Below are positions 1-12,113 of a DNA stretch of 64,000 nt, in pieces; position 1 is the stretch's first letter; each line of letters opens with the position of its first letter. The translations under genes were made by a program, and so were the position numbers. The DNA is from Reticulascus tulasneorum (taxonomy: Eukaryota > Ascomycota > Sordariomycetes > Glomerellales > Reticulascaceae), in the NCBI GenBank assembly GCA_001557505.1, contig LSAX01000004.1, positions 2,790,001 to 2,854,000 of the forward strand, given 5' to 3'. The notes beneath the pieces were generated by a model, which ran no database searches, was not told the origin of the DNA, and worked only from the letters and a program-made list of their open reading frames with translations.

Positions 1-2717
1 TTCTTGCGACAACATTGGGGGAAGATGCGGTCTTGACTGACCCCTCCAATGGAAGGCACATCGCCCAGATCGAAGGGGTAACTCTCCCCCCCTCTGGTGT
101 TAACTGACTTGTGACTAACTATAATCCAGGACGGAGAACTGATCTCGAGCTTAATATGTACGTATTGTCTGAGTTATCTATTCTTCTTTTCTAATTTTGA
201 CTCTTAGTGACCCCGTCTGCGTCTCATCTGATAATATGCTCTCGATCTCTGTCTATGAGGATCTATGCTCTGAACAACTCGGAGGATGGATCTTTGGAAC
301 CGAATCTACTCCGCACCGTAAAACCTCATGCGACGCCGGTCTTGGTGCTCGCGGTAGACCGCACTAGTACTCTTCTTGCGACTGGAGGCGCGGATGGGTC
401 TATCAAGGTCTGGGATATTGTAGGAGGATATGTCACACATACCTTTCGGGGGCCGAGTGTCCTGGTATCAGCTCTTCACTTCTTTGAGGTGGCAGCTCGG
501 GAAAGGGAAGAAGAAATAGTGAAGAAGGGCAAGAAGCGACGCAATCAGATTGACGAACAAGATGGAGAGAGCTCTGCGACTGCGAACTTCAGGCTGGCCT
601 CTGGGAGTCAAGATGGCAAGGTCCGGATCTGGGACCTTCATAAGCGAAGTTGTATTGCGAATCTTGACTCTCATGTCTCGGACGTGCGAGGATTGGAATA
701 CTCGCCAGACCAGGATGCGATCGTTACTGGAAGCCGGGACAAGACCTTAATCTGGTGGGACACGAAGTCCTGGAAGATCCGAAAAGTGGTTCCTTGTTTA
801 GAAGTTGTTGAAGCGGCTGGGTTCATAGATGGTGGCCGACTGACATACTCTGCTGGCGAGAACGGCTGTCTGCGATACTGGGATACAGATACCGGCCGTG
901 AACTCACGGGTGGTCAGCCTGCAAAGAGCGATTCAGAAGCAGTCGTTTCTGTAGTCTATCGCCCTGGGCTACCGTTCATATTATGTGTCCAACTGGATCA
1001 CACGCTCGTACTCTACAAAGTCCCAACTAGGGACTCGGCAACTGTATCAGTGCCCGAACCAATCAGGCGAATATCCGGTACCCATGACAACATTATTGAT
1101 CTCGCCTACTTGCTTCCGGATCGGTCGATTCTTGCTCTTGCGACAAACTCTGAGGATGTTCGGTTGGTATCAGTTAAGGAGTCCGAGACTGGTGGTGCAG
1201 GAACTGGCGATTCTGCATATTTCGGCCAGGATGTGGCACTACTGAAAGGTCACGATGAAATCGTCATTTCGATCGACGTGGACTGGTCTGGCCACTGGAT
1301 TGCGACGGGGGCCAAGGACAACTCGGCTCGTCTTTGGCGCATCGACCATGAGAACGATTCATACACCTGCTATGCCACATTCACTGGTCATGCTGAGTCG
1401 CTTGGTGCTGTCGCTCTCCCTCGAATAGTCCCACCAGAATCCTCCCCACTGCGAAAGGATCCTCTGAATCATCCACCACCATTTCTCTTGACAGGCTCTC
1501 AGGACCTTACAATCAAGAAATGGGAAATCCCCCGGCAAGTCCAGCAAAGCCGGAAAGGCGGTTCACGGGCCCTGTTCACAAGGAAAGCTCACGACAAGGA
1601 TATCAACGCAATTGATGTCCAACATTCTGGTCAACTCTTCGCATCTGCATCGCAAGACAAATTTGTGAAAATATGGTCAGTTGAAGAAGGCGAAGTGCAA
1701 GGTATCCTTCGAGGTCATCGACGAGGAGTATGGTCTGTCAGATTCGCCCCCGCTCAGACTCCTACAATTCAAGGAGAAGACGGGCCTGTAGCCGGCAAGG
1801 GGGTGATATTAACTGGAAGCGGTGACAAGACAGTCAAAATATGGAGTCTCTCAGATTACAGCTGTATTAGGACATTTGAAGGACACTCAAACAGCGTTTT
1901 GAAAGTCGCTTGGTTAAATGTGCCGAAGCCTGGGGAGAAGCAGAAGAAGAGGATACAGTTTGCCACCGCAGGAGGAGACGGCCTAGTCAAGGTCTGGGAT
2001 GCTAACACAGGGGAAGCCGAATGCACGCTTGATAACCACGAAGACCGTGTCTGGGCTTTGGCCGTCCACCCAGATCTGAATACCATTGTTTCTGGGAGTG
2101 GTGACGCGAAAGTCACGTTTTGGAAGGACACAAGCTCTGCGACTCAAGCAGCAGCATCACAAGCTGCCTTGCAGTTGGTGGAACAGGAACAAGAGCTGGA
2201 AAATCACATACACTCAGGATCGTACCGAGATGCAATTGTCCTCGCTCTGCAGCTCAATCACCCGGGCCGGCTTCTTCACCTATTCACGTCGGTTGTAACC
2301 ACAAGCACCCCGGAACATGGAAGCCTGTGCGGGCTGAAAGCAGTGGATGAGGTCTTGGCAAACTTGTCCGACGAGCAAATATTCCTGCTACTTTTGAGGC
2401 TCAGAGACTGGAATACCAATGCCAGAACGGCGCCGGTAGCGCAACGGATTTTGTGGGCACTTGTGAAGAGCTATCCCGCTTCCAAGTTTACCAACTTGTC
2501 AGTCAAAGGCGCCCGGGGCCAGAAGAGTCTGAAGGAGGTCCTCAATGCTCTGAAAGTATACACAGAGCGGCATTACAAGCGAACGGAAGAGCTTGTGGAT
2601 GAGAGTTACTTGGTGGAATATACCCTTAGTGAGATGGATAGTCTCGCTCCGGCTTTGAATGATGTCGCGATGCAGGATGCAGGGGATGTTCAGCGCGACG
2701 CCATTATAGCAATTTGA
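1..2717 (+). CDS. UTP13: U3 snoRNP WD40 protein Utp13 (5' partial)
   Basis: WD40 subunit of the UTP-B part of the small-subunit processome, acting in the nucleolus in 18S pre-rRNA processing. Model: join(<1..77,130..157,208..2717). The first two introns (78-129, 158-207) have GT-AG ends, and splicing gives an uninterrupted N-terminal segment (IEG-DGELISSL-ILTPSASHLI). Seen: many WD repeats (GSQDGKVRIWD, GSGDKTVKIWS, AGGDGLVKVWD, GSGDAKVTFWK) filling about the first 640 residues, then the helical C-terminal region (ALQLVEQEQELENHIHSG, ALQLNHPGRLLHLF) typical of Utp13/TBL3. The true start lies left of the window. The family assignment is confident; the alternative, another WD40 UTP protein, fits the C-terminal region less well. 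Confidence 0.93.
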
Positions 2718-3024
2718 GCTCAAAATAAAGTCAAGTTTCAATCTGGTTACGAAAGACGCACTAGCCCATCAGCAAAAGACTAGAGGTATCTGTATTTTAT
2801 GTGCATTTCAAGAGCGTCAGTGTAGCTCTGGGCGTGTGTATACCAGAGATAGGCGTGTAACTAAAAATGACTTGGTGGACACCACCCACCACCGTGCCAA
2901 CTGTACGTCTTTTTATCAGCCTTATGGTGCGACGGGGAAACTTTTCATCCAGAACCTCAGCCTTCAACAACCGCCAACCGCGAACCCACCAAAAAAACCA
3001 AACAACCCCCGCAACACACATGCA
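2718..3024. other. intergenic: UTP13 3' flank and SAD1 leader
   Basis: No gene seen. The stretch just before the SAD1-like start (about 2961-3024) is strongly CA-rich with few T residues, as in an unstructured 5' leader. It ends in a very short upstream ORF that overlaps the main start codon. Confidence 0.5.
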
Positions 3025-3031
3025 ATGGTGA
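3020..3031 (+). promoter_or_regulatory. three-codon uORF overlapping the SAD1-like start codon
   Basis: The sequence ATGCAATGGTGA contains an upstream ATG whose frame is Met-Gln-Trp-stop. The main ATG (3025-3027) lies inside it in another frame. If the leader begins upstream, scanning ribosomes meet this ATG five bases before the main one. The presence is seen directly; an effect on translation is inference. Confidence 0.5.
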
Positions 3032-4683
3032 ACCGGGGAAAGCGACGCGCGGCAGAAGCTTTGGAGCAGGTTGCAGGAACCGAATCCCCTGCGTCGAAAC
3101 GATCACGATTTGGAGATACCCCGGAGCTGTCGAATGGATCGCCAGAAGCGAACGGCCACGCGGTACAGGTAGTGGAAGAAGAGGAAGAAGCCGACGCCAA
3201 CGGGGCTGCGGTGGGAGAGGAAGTGGAGTCCGAGGAAGACGAGTACGATGATGAGGTCCCCATACAACCCTCGGTCCGGCAATCAGCCCCGACCGACGGC
3301 TACGATGACCTCTACCTGGACACGATAGATCGCAACGTGCTCGACTTCGATTTCGAAAAGCTCTGCTCCGTGAGCCTGTCCAACATCAACGTCTACGCAT
3401 GTCTGGTGTGCGGGCGGTACTACCAGGGCCGCGGGCCGAAATCGCACGCCTATTTCCACGCCCTGGACGAGGGCCACCACGTCTTCATCAACATGCAGAC
3501 GCAGAAGGTGTACGTCCTGCCCGAGGGCTACGAGGTGAAGAGCAAGTCGCTGGACGACATCAAGTACGTGTCGGACCCGCGGTACACGAAGCAGGAGGTC
3601 GTGGACCTGGACCGCAAGGCCAAGGCGGCCTGGACGCTGGCCGGCAGGGAATACACGCCAGGCTACGTGGGCATGAACAACCTCAAGGAGAACGACTACC
3701 TCAACGTCGTAGTCCAGGCGCTCTCTCACGTGGCACCACTGCGGAACTACTTCCTACTCGAGGACTTGCCCTCGCGCTCCGAGCTGGTCAAGCGCACCAG
3801 CATCCTGATCCGCAAGATCTGGAACCCGCGCGCATTCAAGGCCCACGTCTCGCCACACGAGCTCCTCCAGGAAATCGCCCTGCTGTCTAACAAGCGCTTC
3901 ACACTCACCGCGCAGTCTGATCCCGTCGAGTTCCTGTCCTGGTTCCTCAACAACCTGCACCTCGGCCTCGGCGGCAGCAAGACCAAGCCCGGCAGCTCCA
4001 TGGTCCAGCGCATCTTCCAGGGCAAGCTGAAGGTCGAGTCCCAGGCCATCACCGCCCGCGCCGACGCCGGTGACCGCCTGCGCTTCGAGGAGGCGGCCGA
4101 GGTGCACGTGGCCACCTCGCGGTTCCTGCTGCTCACGCTTGATCTCCCCCCTGCGCCGCTGTTCCAGGACGAACTGGAGAGGAATATCATCCCGCAAGTG
4201 CCGTTGACCACAATCCTCGCCAAGTACGACGGCCGGCAGGCACAGGAGCACCTCGCACAGCGCAAGCGGTATCGTCTCCTTCATCCGCTACCCCCCTACT
4301 TGATTCTACACGTCAAGCGCTTCAGCCAGAACAAATTTGTCACGGAGCGCAATCCCACCATCGTAACGTTCGATGCGAGGAATCTGGATGTCGGCCCGTA
4401 CGTGGAACCGAACCCGGCGGAATGGCCGCCTGGCGAACCGATCTGGTATGATCTGGTTGCAAACGTGGTGCACGAGGCAGTGCGGGCAAAGGAAGATGTC
4501 GCGGATAGCGGGGAGGAGAAGAAGACGTGGAAAGTGCAACTGAGGAACAAGGGACGGGACGAGTGGGTCGTTTGTCAAGATCTGTTTGTCGAGAAGATAC
4601 AGAGTGAGCTGTTGTATCTCGGGGAGACATATCTACAGATTTGGGAAAGGAGGAGAGATCCCAAAGGTAAGGGCAAGAGTTAG
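3025..4683 (+). CDS. SAD1: Sad1/USP39-like U4/U6.U5 tri-snRNP protein (inactive ubiquitin-hydrolase fold)
   Basis: Single-exon gene, 552 aa; the ATG at 3025 (MVNRGKRR) follows the CA-rich leader. The family is needed for assembly of the U4/U6.U5 tri-snRNP in pre-mRNA splicing. Seen: an acidic, low-complexity N-terminus to about residue 85; a ZnF-UBP domain (LCSVSLSNINVYACLVCGRYYQGRG, with His residues in SHAYFHALDEGHHVF); then a ubiquitin-specific-protease fold. At the active-site position of that fold the sequence reads GMNNLKENDYLNV, so Asp stands where active USPs have the catalytic Cys, as expected of the inactive Sad1/USP39 family. The C-terminal LHVKRFSQNKF and YDLVANVVHE blocks match USP fold elements. 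GC at third codon positions is high in about 3400-4200, which produces long antisense open frames there. Confidence 0.93.
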   Translation: MVNRGKRRAAEALEQVAGTESPASKRSRFGDTPELSNGSPEANGHAVQVVEEEEEADANGAAVGEEVESEEDEYDDEVPIQPSVRQSAPTDGYDDLYLDTIDRNVLDFDFEKLCSVSLSNINVYACLVCGRYYQGRGPKSHAYFHALDEGHHVFINMQTQKVYVLPEGYEVKSKSLDDIKYVSDPRYTKQEVVDLDRKAKAAWTLAGREYTPGYVGMNNLKENDYLNVVVQALSHVAPLRNYFLLEDLPSRSELVKRTSILIRKIWNPRAFKAHVSPHELLQEIALLSNKRFTLTAQSDPVEFLSWFLNNLHLGLGGSKTKPGSSMVQRIFQGKLKVESQAITARADAGDRLRFEEAAEVHVATSRFLLLTLDLPPAPLFQDELERNIIPQVPLTTILAKYDGRQAQEHLAQRKRYRLLHPLPPYLILHVKRFSQNKFVTERNPTIVTFDARNLDVGPYVEPNPAEWPPGEPIWYDLVANVVHEAVRAKEDVADSGEEKKTWKVQLRNKGRDEWVVCQDLFVEKIQSELLYLGETYLQIWERRRDPKGKGKS

Positions 4684-5186
4684 TAGGCCGGCCGCGGCGT
4701 ACTAGACATGCTCCACTACAGACAGCTTCATATTATTGAATATCATGTCGTAGTCATTGTGACTATCTGATCAAGTCCGGCTCACTGTCGAGCATCACAG
4801 GCAAAAGTGTTGCCGAGCGGACTAGCAATAGTGTACATATACACACACACACGCATCAGTAGCAAAGCCAATCCCGCCTAGCCTCGCCCTCAAAGTCCAT
4901 AAACGTTTCCGCCAACCCCCAAACCGCCGCATCGCAGATTTCCGAGCGCAAAAGAACCATATCCAGGCCGTTGAAGAAAAAGTTTCTCCGAGCTCTCCTT
5001 TGTGAAACACAACAACTAGAAGAGTAGTTTTGTCGGCTCGATCCGAATGCTATGATTTCCCTGGTGTGATTTGGTAGTGTACAGACAAACAAGAGGAGAA
5101 AAAGGGTCAAAGTAAAGAAGAAGAGAATGAGTCTGCAGCATGCAATCATGGTGGCGGAGTACGGGGTTATGGTGTTTGGGCTTGGA
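4684..5186. other. intergenic between convergent genes
   Basis: 3' flanks of the SAD1-like gene and the eIF4E gene. It holds a short AC dinucleotide run near 4838-4854. No gene is seen; open frames here are short and lack coding character. Confidence 0.5.
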
Positions 5187-6484
5187 TTAGGAGGCATTGG
5201 CCGGGCCGGATTGCTTCTGGTCATCGGCAGCTTGCTTTGCGCCGGGGGCGCGTTTGTCGTGATGCTGCTTATCACGTCGTGCATCCTCAATGGCGGCGCG
5301 GTGTTGGATGCTCTCATCATGGCTCTTAAACTCGAAGATGGTATTTGGTGGACACTCGAGATACTTCTTCCAAGTCTCTCTGCAGCACGCCGAATGATTA
5401 GTAAAGCTAGATGATATAGAGAGAAGGAACTGAGGTCACTCACCTGATTCTCAGCACCCGCCCACCAGTCGATCGGGTCCAGATGCTGATGATATCCTCG
5501 CCATTTCGAACACTGACAACAGCACCACAAATCTCGTCGCTGACTTCGAAAAAGGCCTCGCCGATCAGAGCGAACTGGGTAAGCTCCCAATAAAGATCAG
5601 CGACACCCTTCTTCAGGCGCAAGACCCACTTTCCGCCCAGTCTGTTCTCCTCGTCCTCCCAGACGGGGCGGATGCCCCTCTTGAAGAAATGGTACTCCCA
5701 GCCGATGGACAGCTCGGATGGCTTCAAGAGATGGCGAAAGCCAGTCCAATACTCCTCAATGCTTCTGCAACGGATCATGGCCGTCAAGGTCTCGGCGTAC
5801 TCCTTGAAGGGCTGTCCCTTTTGTGGCGGACGACACCAAGTCAGCCACTCGTATTTGGTGTGATGCTGTTCCTCGAAGGGTACAATGTGCCAGTTGGGTT
5901 CGACCGCTGTCGACGTTCGAGCTGATGCCGGCTGCGACTCGGGCGCTGTCTTAAAGGTCGAAGTCGAGGTGTTTGCTTTTGGGTTCTCGGAAATGGGTGC
6001 CATCGATGGCGCTCGGGCGACGGGTTCGTGAGATGCCGCTGCGACCGTCTTGTCGGGACCCTTCGCGGTGCTCTTGGTATTACCCATTGCGAAATCGAAG
6101 GGATTTCCCGGTGTCTTTGGTGTTTTGGCCGAACCGAAGGAGGCGAAAGCTCCAGAGCCGAGGCCGAAAGCGTTGGATGCTGATGCTGTGGGAGATGCGA
6201 GGCCGCCGCCGGGTGTGGTTATGGAGTTGAACGGGTTGGACTTGCCATGAGAGGAAGAATCGCCGCTGACTCTCTTGGAGAAGGAGCCATTGCGGATGGA
6301 ATCACCGCCGCCTGTCGCCGGACCGCCATTGCTGGAGGTTGATAGGGAGAGCTTGCCTGAGCTGCACGCGGGTCCAGAATGTCAGTTTATCGACGATTCA
6401 CAAGCAGGAAGGGCAGGCGGCGCGCAACCGAGAAAATCGGGCAGGGACTTACTTTGTGCGGCGGGTCCATAGGTTATTCTCCAT
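5187..6484 (-). CDS. eIF4E family cap-binding protein, 4E-HP/class II type
   Basis: Model: complement(join(5187..5379,5444..6361,6453..6484)), 380 aa. Exon 1 encodes MENNLWTRRT; the GTAAGT donor at 6452 and the acceptor before 6361 restore frame (N-S-G-K-L-S-L). The second intron (5380-5443) has a GTGAGT donor. Seen: a long Ser/Gly/Pro-rich N-terminus, then the cap-binding fold from about residue 175 (WLTWCRPPQKGQPF, SIEEYWTGFRHLLKPSEL, WEYHFFKRGIRPVWEDEEN, GGKWVLRLKKG, EICGAVVSVRNGEDIISIWTR), ending with ECPPNTIFEFKSHDESI. The motif spacing and the WEDxxN segment resemble 4E-HP/eIF4E2, which binds cap and usually represses or tunes translation, more than canonical eIF4E. The cap-facing Trp in WLTW replaces the usual WYF context. 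Confidence in family is high, in subclass moderate. Confidence 0.9.
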
Positions 6485-8322
6485 GGAGACTATCTGATCT
6501 TTACTCTTTTGGATATTCTGGTCGCCGACTTGTCGTCGCGGCTTCTCGATGTCTCACCGACAGCAGCTTCGGTGTGGCTTTGGTCGGAAGTGGTGTAGCG
6601 TTCGGGACAGATTTGGAGCGGCAGGAGACAGACGAAAGAACTGATTGGCGAGGGCAACAGCGATGGTTCAGAGGAGCAATGCGCGTCGATGGAGCTTGGG
6701 GTGAAATGTGAGAGGCAGTCGTGAGGGTCGTGAAGGTATCGTGGCGTTAAGCATTAAAGATTGATTGAATGGCGGAATGTTAGGGACAAAGTGAAATATG
6801 GCGGGAAGGACGAGCGAGGCAAAGAGTGCTTTTGAAAAAAGTTATGATGACCCCATACAAACCCACACTTCCCTTTAGTTCCGTGGGTGCTACACTACAG
6901 TACGCCCATGTAACTCAGTACCTTAACACACTAACGTCAGGCGCAACCACGCCCGGACAGAGCGCTAGCGCCTCGCTTAACAGCTTTACCCCTGGCCCTT
7001 CCCCGCTGAAGGGAACCAACCATGTGCTGAGATCAGCCAGGGGGAACTCAAGGGACCTGAACAGCCTGCCGCGCGCTGGAGGAGTTCACATACATGGAAG
7101 CACCAGGAACTGCACATTTGTGAGAATCTACACATCTTGACTGGCTACCTACCTTACCTTAGGCATAGGTGCACCTATAGGTTTGGGCCTGGGAGATGTA
7201 GTTAGTCTATAAATCCCCGTGATCGCAGCTGTCCTCTTGAAGGGTTTCTTGGTTGTCAACATTACATTCATTCATCATGATTACCCTGTTGAAGGACCAA
7301 CCAACATGAAAGACCCCCAAGCCTTTACCATCCTACGCCTTCTCCCAGGTCAGCTCTCCCATAGGTGAAACAGGGCTGTGATCGTCGCATCTCCTCGGGT
7401 CCCAGCCGTGGGTGCCAAATATTTACTCGGGACGAGTCAACACTGACAGTCTCTCCTTTACCCTCTCCTCCCCATAGCCAATTATTTACCACTAACCACG
7501 GACCTTCAATATTAAGCATCAGATCGACAGCCTAGCCAATCCGAAAACAAATATCTAGCGAGTTGCAAACTATCGCATATTCCAGACAGCAACATGCAGC
7601 TATGGAACCATTTGTGTAACAAGGGGCTTTTACAGGTGCTGCCTCTCGCAGCGGCAGCAGAGCGAATACCGCCCTGGACATCCCCAGCCAACCCTTCAAA
7701 GGGGAACTCTATGGGGCCTTTCATCTTCTTTTGCTTGCACAAGAATGCTACCTAAGCACGGAGTGATACTATTACGTGATGTGCTTCAAATCCAGCACTT
7801 ATGCTCTGAAGGTATGCTGAGCATCCTAAGGTGACGCACACCGTACTACCCGATGCCTGGCATCATCAACTGGAGTTCATCTCAAGATCATTTCAAGATC
7901 ACACCACGGGCCGGGTCTTCTACCCTTTCATACCTGGGGTTCTTGGAGCTTCCCGCCACATATTTAGCCAGATTGTGAATGCATTCGAATGCCACTTACT
8001 GGCCTTCGCTGGCAGGCACCGTCTCTTGCCACCACGGTTAGCTTTCGGAATAGGTGGAAGTCGGGCATCGCTACAGACAAGTCCCGTCTCACTGCGACGT
8101 CAGGTCCAGTTCAAGTCACGATTACAATAAGTACAACAATTGGGTCACAGCCTGTCGACTTCATCCCATTGAGACTTCTCTCTTTGGTGACTGGCCATTC
8201 ATATATGCCACGTTGTGGGAAGGCAGGAGAGAGTAAATCAAACAAAGCAGGTCCATTGAGTCTGAGCTCATCCTCGCCAAATCACAGACGAATCATACAT
8301 TCGCAAGGCAGGCTGGTCTATA
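6485..8322. other. long intergenic region, left edge of the accessory island
   Basis: About 1.8 kb upstream of the eIF4E gene and downstream of the 1246-aa gene. Several open frames of 60-120 codons occur on both strands, but none has recognisable domains, and they overlap each other. A perfect 14-bp palindrome (ATAGGTGCACCTAT) lies at 7165-7178. I see no gene. Confidence 0.45.
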
Positions 8323-11300
8323 CTACAAGACCTTTTCCAACACAACAGCCCCCTTAGCGTAGTTGATGAAATAGTCACTACCATCCTGTCGGCGATAATT
8401 TTCCTGTATCAGTATATTTGCAAGCCCCTTCGTGCCATTCAAATTGGCCTGCCAGACCACAAAACTTGCCTCCGGGGTCCTCTCAAGCGGTACTAACTTC
8501 CCGGTACTCCTGGGTATGAGCGTGAAGCTCAGGTAACTCTGATTGGTTTTGGTGACTTTGGCACAATGGGCGTTGAAACGCAGGTTGCTCAGCATCCGCC
8601 CCCCAGATCCCTGGTACGGCGCGATGAGGTCGGTGGGCTTGGTGCCAACAGGAATGTCAACGACGATACTGAATATTTGCAGATTATGGAGCGTTTCGTG
8701 GGACGGGAGGAGGGTGAGGCCGATGACTAGGTCTATGGCGTGGTCCGCGGCAGTGCCTGCTTTGGGGATCTGGACCTTCACGGGTGGGATCGTTGCTTTT
8801 GGCGGAGTTTGGCCCAGTGAAAAGACTACGGCCTTGAACTGGGCGCCGATAAGACTCGCCAGCGGCCGCTTGACCGGGTCAGTGATGTGTGTGATTTCGT
8901 TGCTCGGGATAGGGGGCTTGGCATCAGGGTTAAAGCTCCCTGGCATGCCAGTCGGGCTTCCAGACGGCGGAGCCGGGGGAGATTGATGAGGAGGTGGCGA
9001 AGGTGTGTCGGGATTCAAAGGAGGAGGTGGGTTCTGGTCATCATCGGGATCTGGGACTACCACCCAGTCATCAGGATCCTCACTCTCGTCAGGAGGCAGT
9101 CGGATCTGCCGAGGGTTCTTCGTGTAGTCAGGCGGTATGGAGCCTGGATCCGTCCCTTTCGTTGGAGGCAAGTCGATTTTTAATTTAGATACACGTGAAG
9201 TAAGAACTGTACCAACAACAGCCGATGTAGGCTTATTGTCATCAAAATATTTCTTGCCGTCCGGCCCCGAAGGGTCTGGATGCGTCATATCCTTTGTGAG
9301 TACCTTATGAGTGGCATTTGCAAATGCGGGAAACACAATCGTCCGGGAGTCCCAGTCGAAGACAGCTTTTGGTAGCTGGATATCTGTCACAGGAACTTCC
9401 TTATCATCGTCGAGCTGAGAAGGCCCGCCCTTTGCATCTTTGTGCCACTGGACAATCCGAAGGGCATCGAAGCGCCCTTCTCCGGGCGGAGTATCTACTG
9501 TGGTGTAAACTGCCGGGAACTGAACCTCCAACCTTTCGGTTGACAGTCCGCCTACGGGGCCAAGTCGGAAGCATTGCTGATGGGGCGGTTGGGACAACGT
9601 TATTTGGAACTCCTCATCCCAATGGGCTGACCCTGGCATCCTGTCGAAGAGACAAAGCAAAGTATCTTTTTCAATCGTCTCATAACGCAGAGTCGGCTCC
9701 CTCTCCCCCTCAAGGTCATCGGATTTAGTCCACGGGGCATGGATTTCCAAGTCAGGGAACGCCTTGACAACGGCACTCCGTAGAAGAAAGCCAAAACAGG
9801 GAATTTGGGGGTAGTACTTGAGATCCGAGCTGTCGGCGTCGTGGTATTTCGTTCCGAAGTAACGATTCAGGTTCCGTTTGAGAGCTTGGCGCACGACATC
9901 GTCTTTCCTGTCGAGGTGATTCCCGATGCTCAAGGCGCCGTCTATGAACGCATCCATCCAGTTGTTGTCGATGTAGAAGAACCTGATTGTCTCCGGTGGT
10001 AGGTATGACGGGTCAGGGATGAAATAGTGCGCCGGAATGTTCTTGAAGAAAAGATTGTCCAGGATCCAGCTTTGCACAATTTGCCAGTCGGGGGTCTTTG
10101 GCACGTTGATATCATTGAAAGGGATAAAGACTTCCTCATCGCCGGGTGACTCTGTGGCTCCAGCAGCGGAAACGTGTGCACTTGATGATCTCACAGCTGC
10201 AATGGAAATCTGGCTTCTTATCATGGCCTTCAAAGCTTTTTCTGGCGGCTCATGACTCTGTACTGAGGACTTGTTGGCCTGTCTAAATCTCAGTGCTTTT
10301 CTCGCTTTGTTTTGATGTCTATTTTTCTGGTGTGAGGGCTTCTGGCCAACCTTAGCCTTGCTGAGTTGCGAGACTGCCGTCATGGTGCGATTCATCGATG
10401 CGAGTACTTGAGGTTTCGAGCTGACTGCTTGAGGAGCATGAATTTTCAGTGCTTCCCTCCGCCCTGTAGTGTGTATAGAGGCCCGAAGTCGAATGAGGGC
10501 CGCCGTGAATGCTTGATTCGCAATTCCCAGAGTTCGTCCGAGTTGCCAAGCTGCTGAGTACGTGATGTCCATGATACCCAGCCCGCGGTCGAGGACCTGG
10601 TAGTCCGTTGAGAAATTGGACTGGAATGGCCACCATGCTTCCGTAACAGCTGGAGCATAGCACGGCGTGAACGGGCCTCTGTAAAAAGCCACTGTTTCCT
10701 CCCCAGTCTGCAGCATGTATCGTTGAAGGCAGTATCCATCCTGCATTCTCTGGGTCAACCTGTTAATCAGCTTTGGAGGTGGCTGGTTGACCTTAGTTGA
10801 CTCAGAAAGCTTTGCAATGACAGAGTCTGGGGTCCGGAGCCAGCACTGATCCGCACCGATAGAGTTGCCGATGTGTCGCATAGAGTCCACAAAGTTGACC
10901 TCGTCGGGTGGAAGGCAGAGATATGTCCAGCTGTAGAGCGAGACAAATGCAACGCGCTTGTCGGCGTCGAGCGGAAGTTGAACATTCTGCTCTATTCCTT
11001 CAAGGCTGATGAGATGAACAACAACCGGTCGAGCTGTTATCAGGTCCAGTGGACCAGATCTGTGGGCTTGGACTATTGAGTAGAGCCCATTATCGTCAAG
11101 GCCTGCGTTGGGTATGCTCCTGGTGTTCACATTGCGCACATGTGCCAAATAAGTGTATCGTGACAAGTCAGTCTTCTCTGTAGTGGAGGAACTCCGTAGC
11201 CCGTCATCGTTGTAGCCTGATATAAGGCTCTCAACCAAATCTGGTTTAAGGAATATGACATCGACTTGTGTGGTGCGATCAATTTTGTCGTCTGCTTCAT

Positions 11301-12113
11301 CGTCTAGAATTGGAGTTACAACAGTTGCCTCTATGGGTGGCGTAGCTCGGCTATCACCGCCCATTTCGAGGTACTCTCCTAATGTGAGTTGAACTGCAAA
11401 TGTAGCTTTGTTTTGCTCGCGTCCTGGAGGAGGCGGAATGCTCTTGGGAGCTATTTTGGTCTCCTCTGGGAAAATGCCACCGTCAGACTTCTTCAACAAC
11501 TCTACATCGTCTAGCTTGAGCTCTTCTTCAGTGAATGTCCATAAGGCAACCCACGGGACCTTATTCCGTGGTTTGAATCCGGTTTTCGCTTCTTCTTCTT
11601 TGTCAATGTCGTTTTGCTTCTGGGAAGCCTCCTGCTCCCATGGCAAATGCGGGTCGTTGAACACGATGTGAGGAAGCACATTATTGTGGTCTCCGAGGCC
11701 CTGAGGCGGATATGTGGAGTGGACTACTCCTGGGGGCAGGGTGAAGCGAGGAGCATTCACATAAAACTTTTGAGTAGAAGTAAGATCCAGCTTTTGCGAC
11801 CCATCCGGATGCTGGATGTGCTGCTTAACTTCAATATCGTAAACACCACCCTGCATCGACGGAGCTAGCAGCCGATGTAAGTCAAGCTCAATCCTTCAAG
11901 GACGAAACGCCTACCATAGTAAGAATTGAGTTGCATCAACCCTGGGGACAGCTCCTTTGGCTTATCCTCATCAAAGTCTTCGTCATTTTCGTCCACGTTG
12001 AGGCTCCGGACCTGAAAGGACTTCGCCAGGCTCTTTTTCTGCCTGTTTAGGTGCTTCAACACGCGAACCCGAGACGACGCCGAGTTCTTGAAGAGGGACG
12101 ATCCCGACTCCAT
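8323..12113 (-). CDS. giant protein of unknown function with LPHIV..DP.LPWE and RFFYID blocks (1246 aa)
   Basis: Model: complement(join(8323..11864,11915..12113)). The 50-nt intron joins NSYY-APSMQGG in frame. No signal peptide or membrane segment. Seen, with rough positions: basic N-terminus; YVNAPRF and LPHIVFNDPHLPWEQ (about 100-145); PWVALWTFTEEEL (about 170); GYCLQRYMLQTGEETVAFYRGPFTP (about 440-465); ITYSAAWQLGRTLGIANQAF (about 500-520); SYLPPETIRFFYIDNNWMDAFIDGALSIG (about 690-720); a Pro/Asp-rich linker (about 1010-1055); a beta-rich C-terminus. From memory, these blocks resemble a family of large bacterial proteins of unknown function; I did not search. It is divergent from the 1381-aa gene with a shared 756-bp upstream region, suggesting joint regulation. 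Having only one intron in 3.7 kb is unlike the intron-rich 25892 gene. No function can be assigned. Confidence 0.85.

Noticed and set aside
3283..4284. Long minus-strand open frames (148, 172 and 176 codons) inside the SAD1-like gene
   Set aside because: They are antisense to a recognisable coding exon with high GC at third positions, which opens the reverse frames. Composition is biased and no domain is seen.
4856..5590. 244-codon minus frame and the 95-codon plus frame at 5127-5414, which looks membrane-spanning
   Set aside because: Both overlap exon 3 of the eIF4E gene in wrong frames; the eIF4E reading gives conserved residues through the splice sites.
7831..8357. Plus-strand frames of 99 and 122 codons next to the 1246-aa gene
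   Set aside because: No ATG context, domain or splice signal supports them; they overlap each other in different frames.
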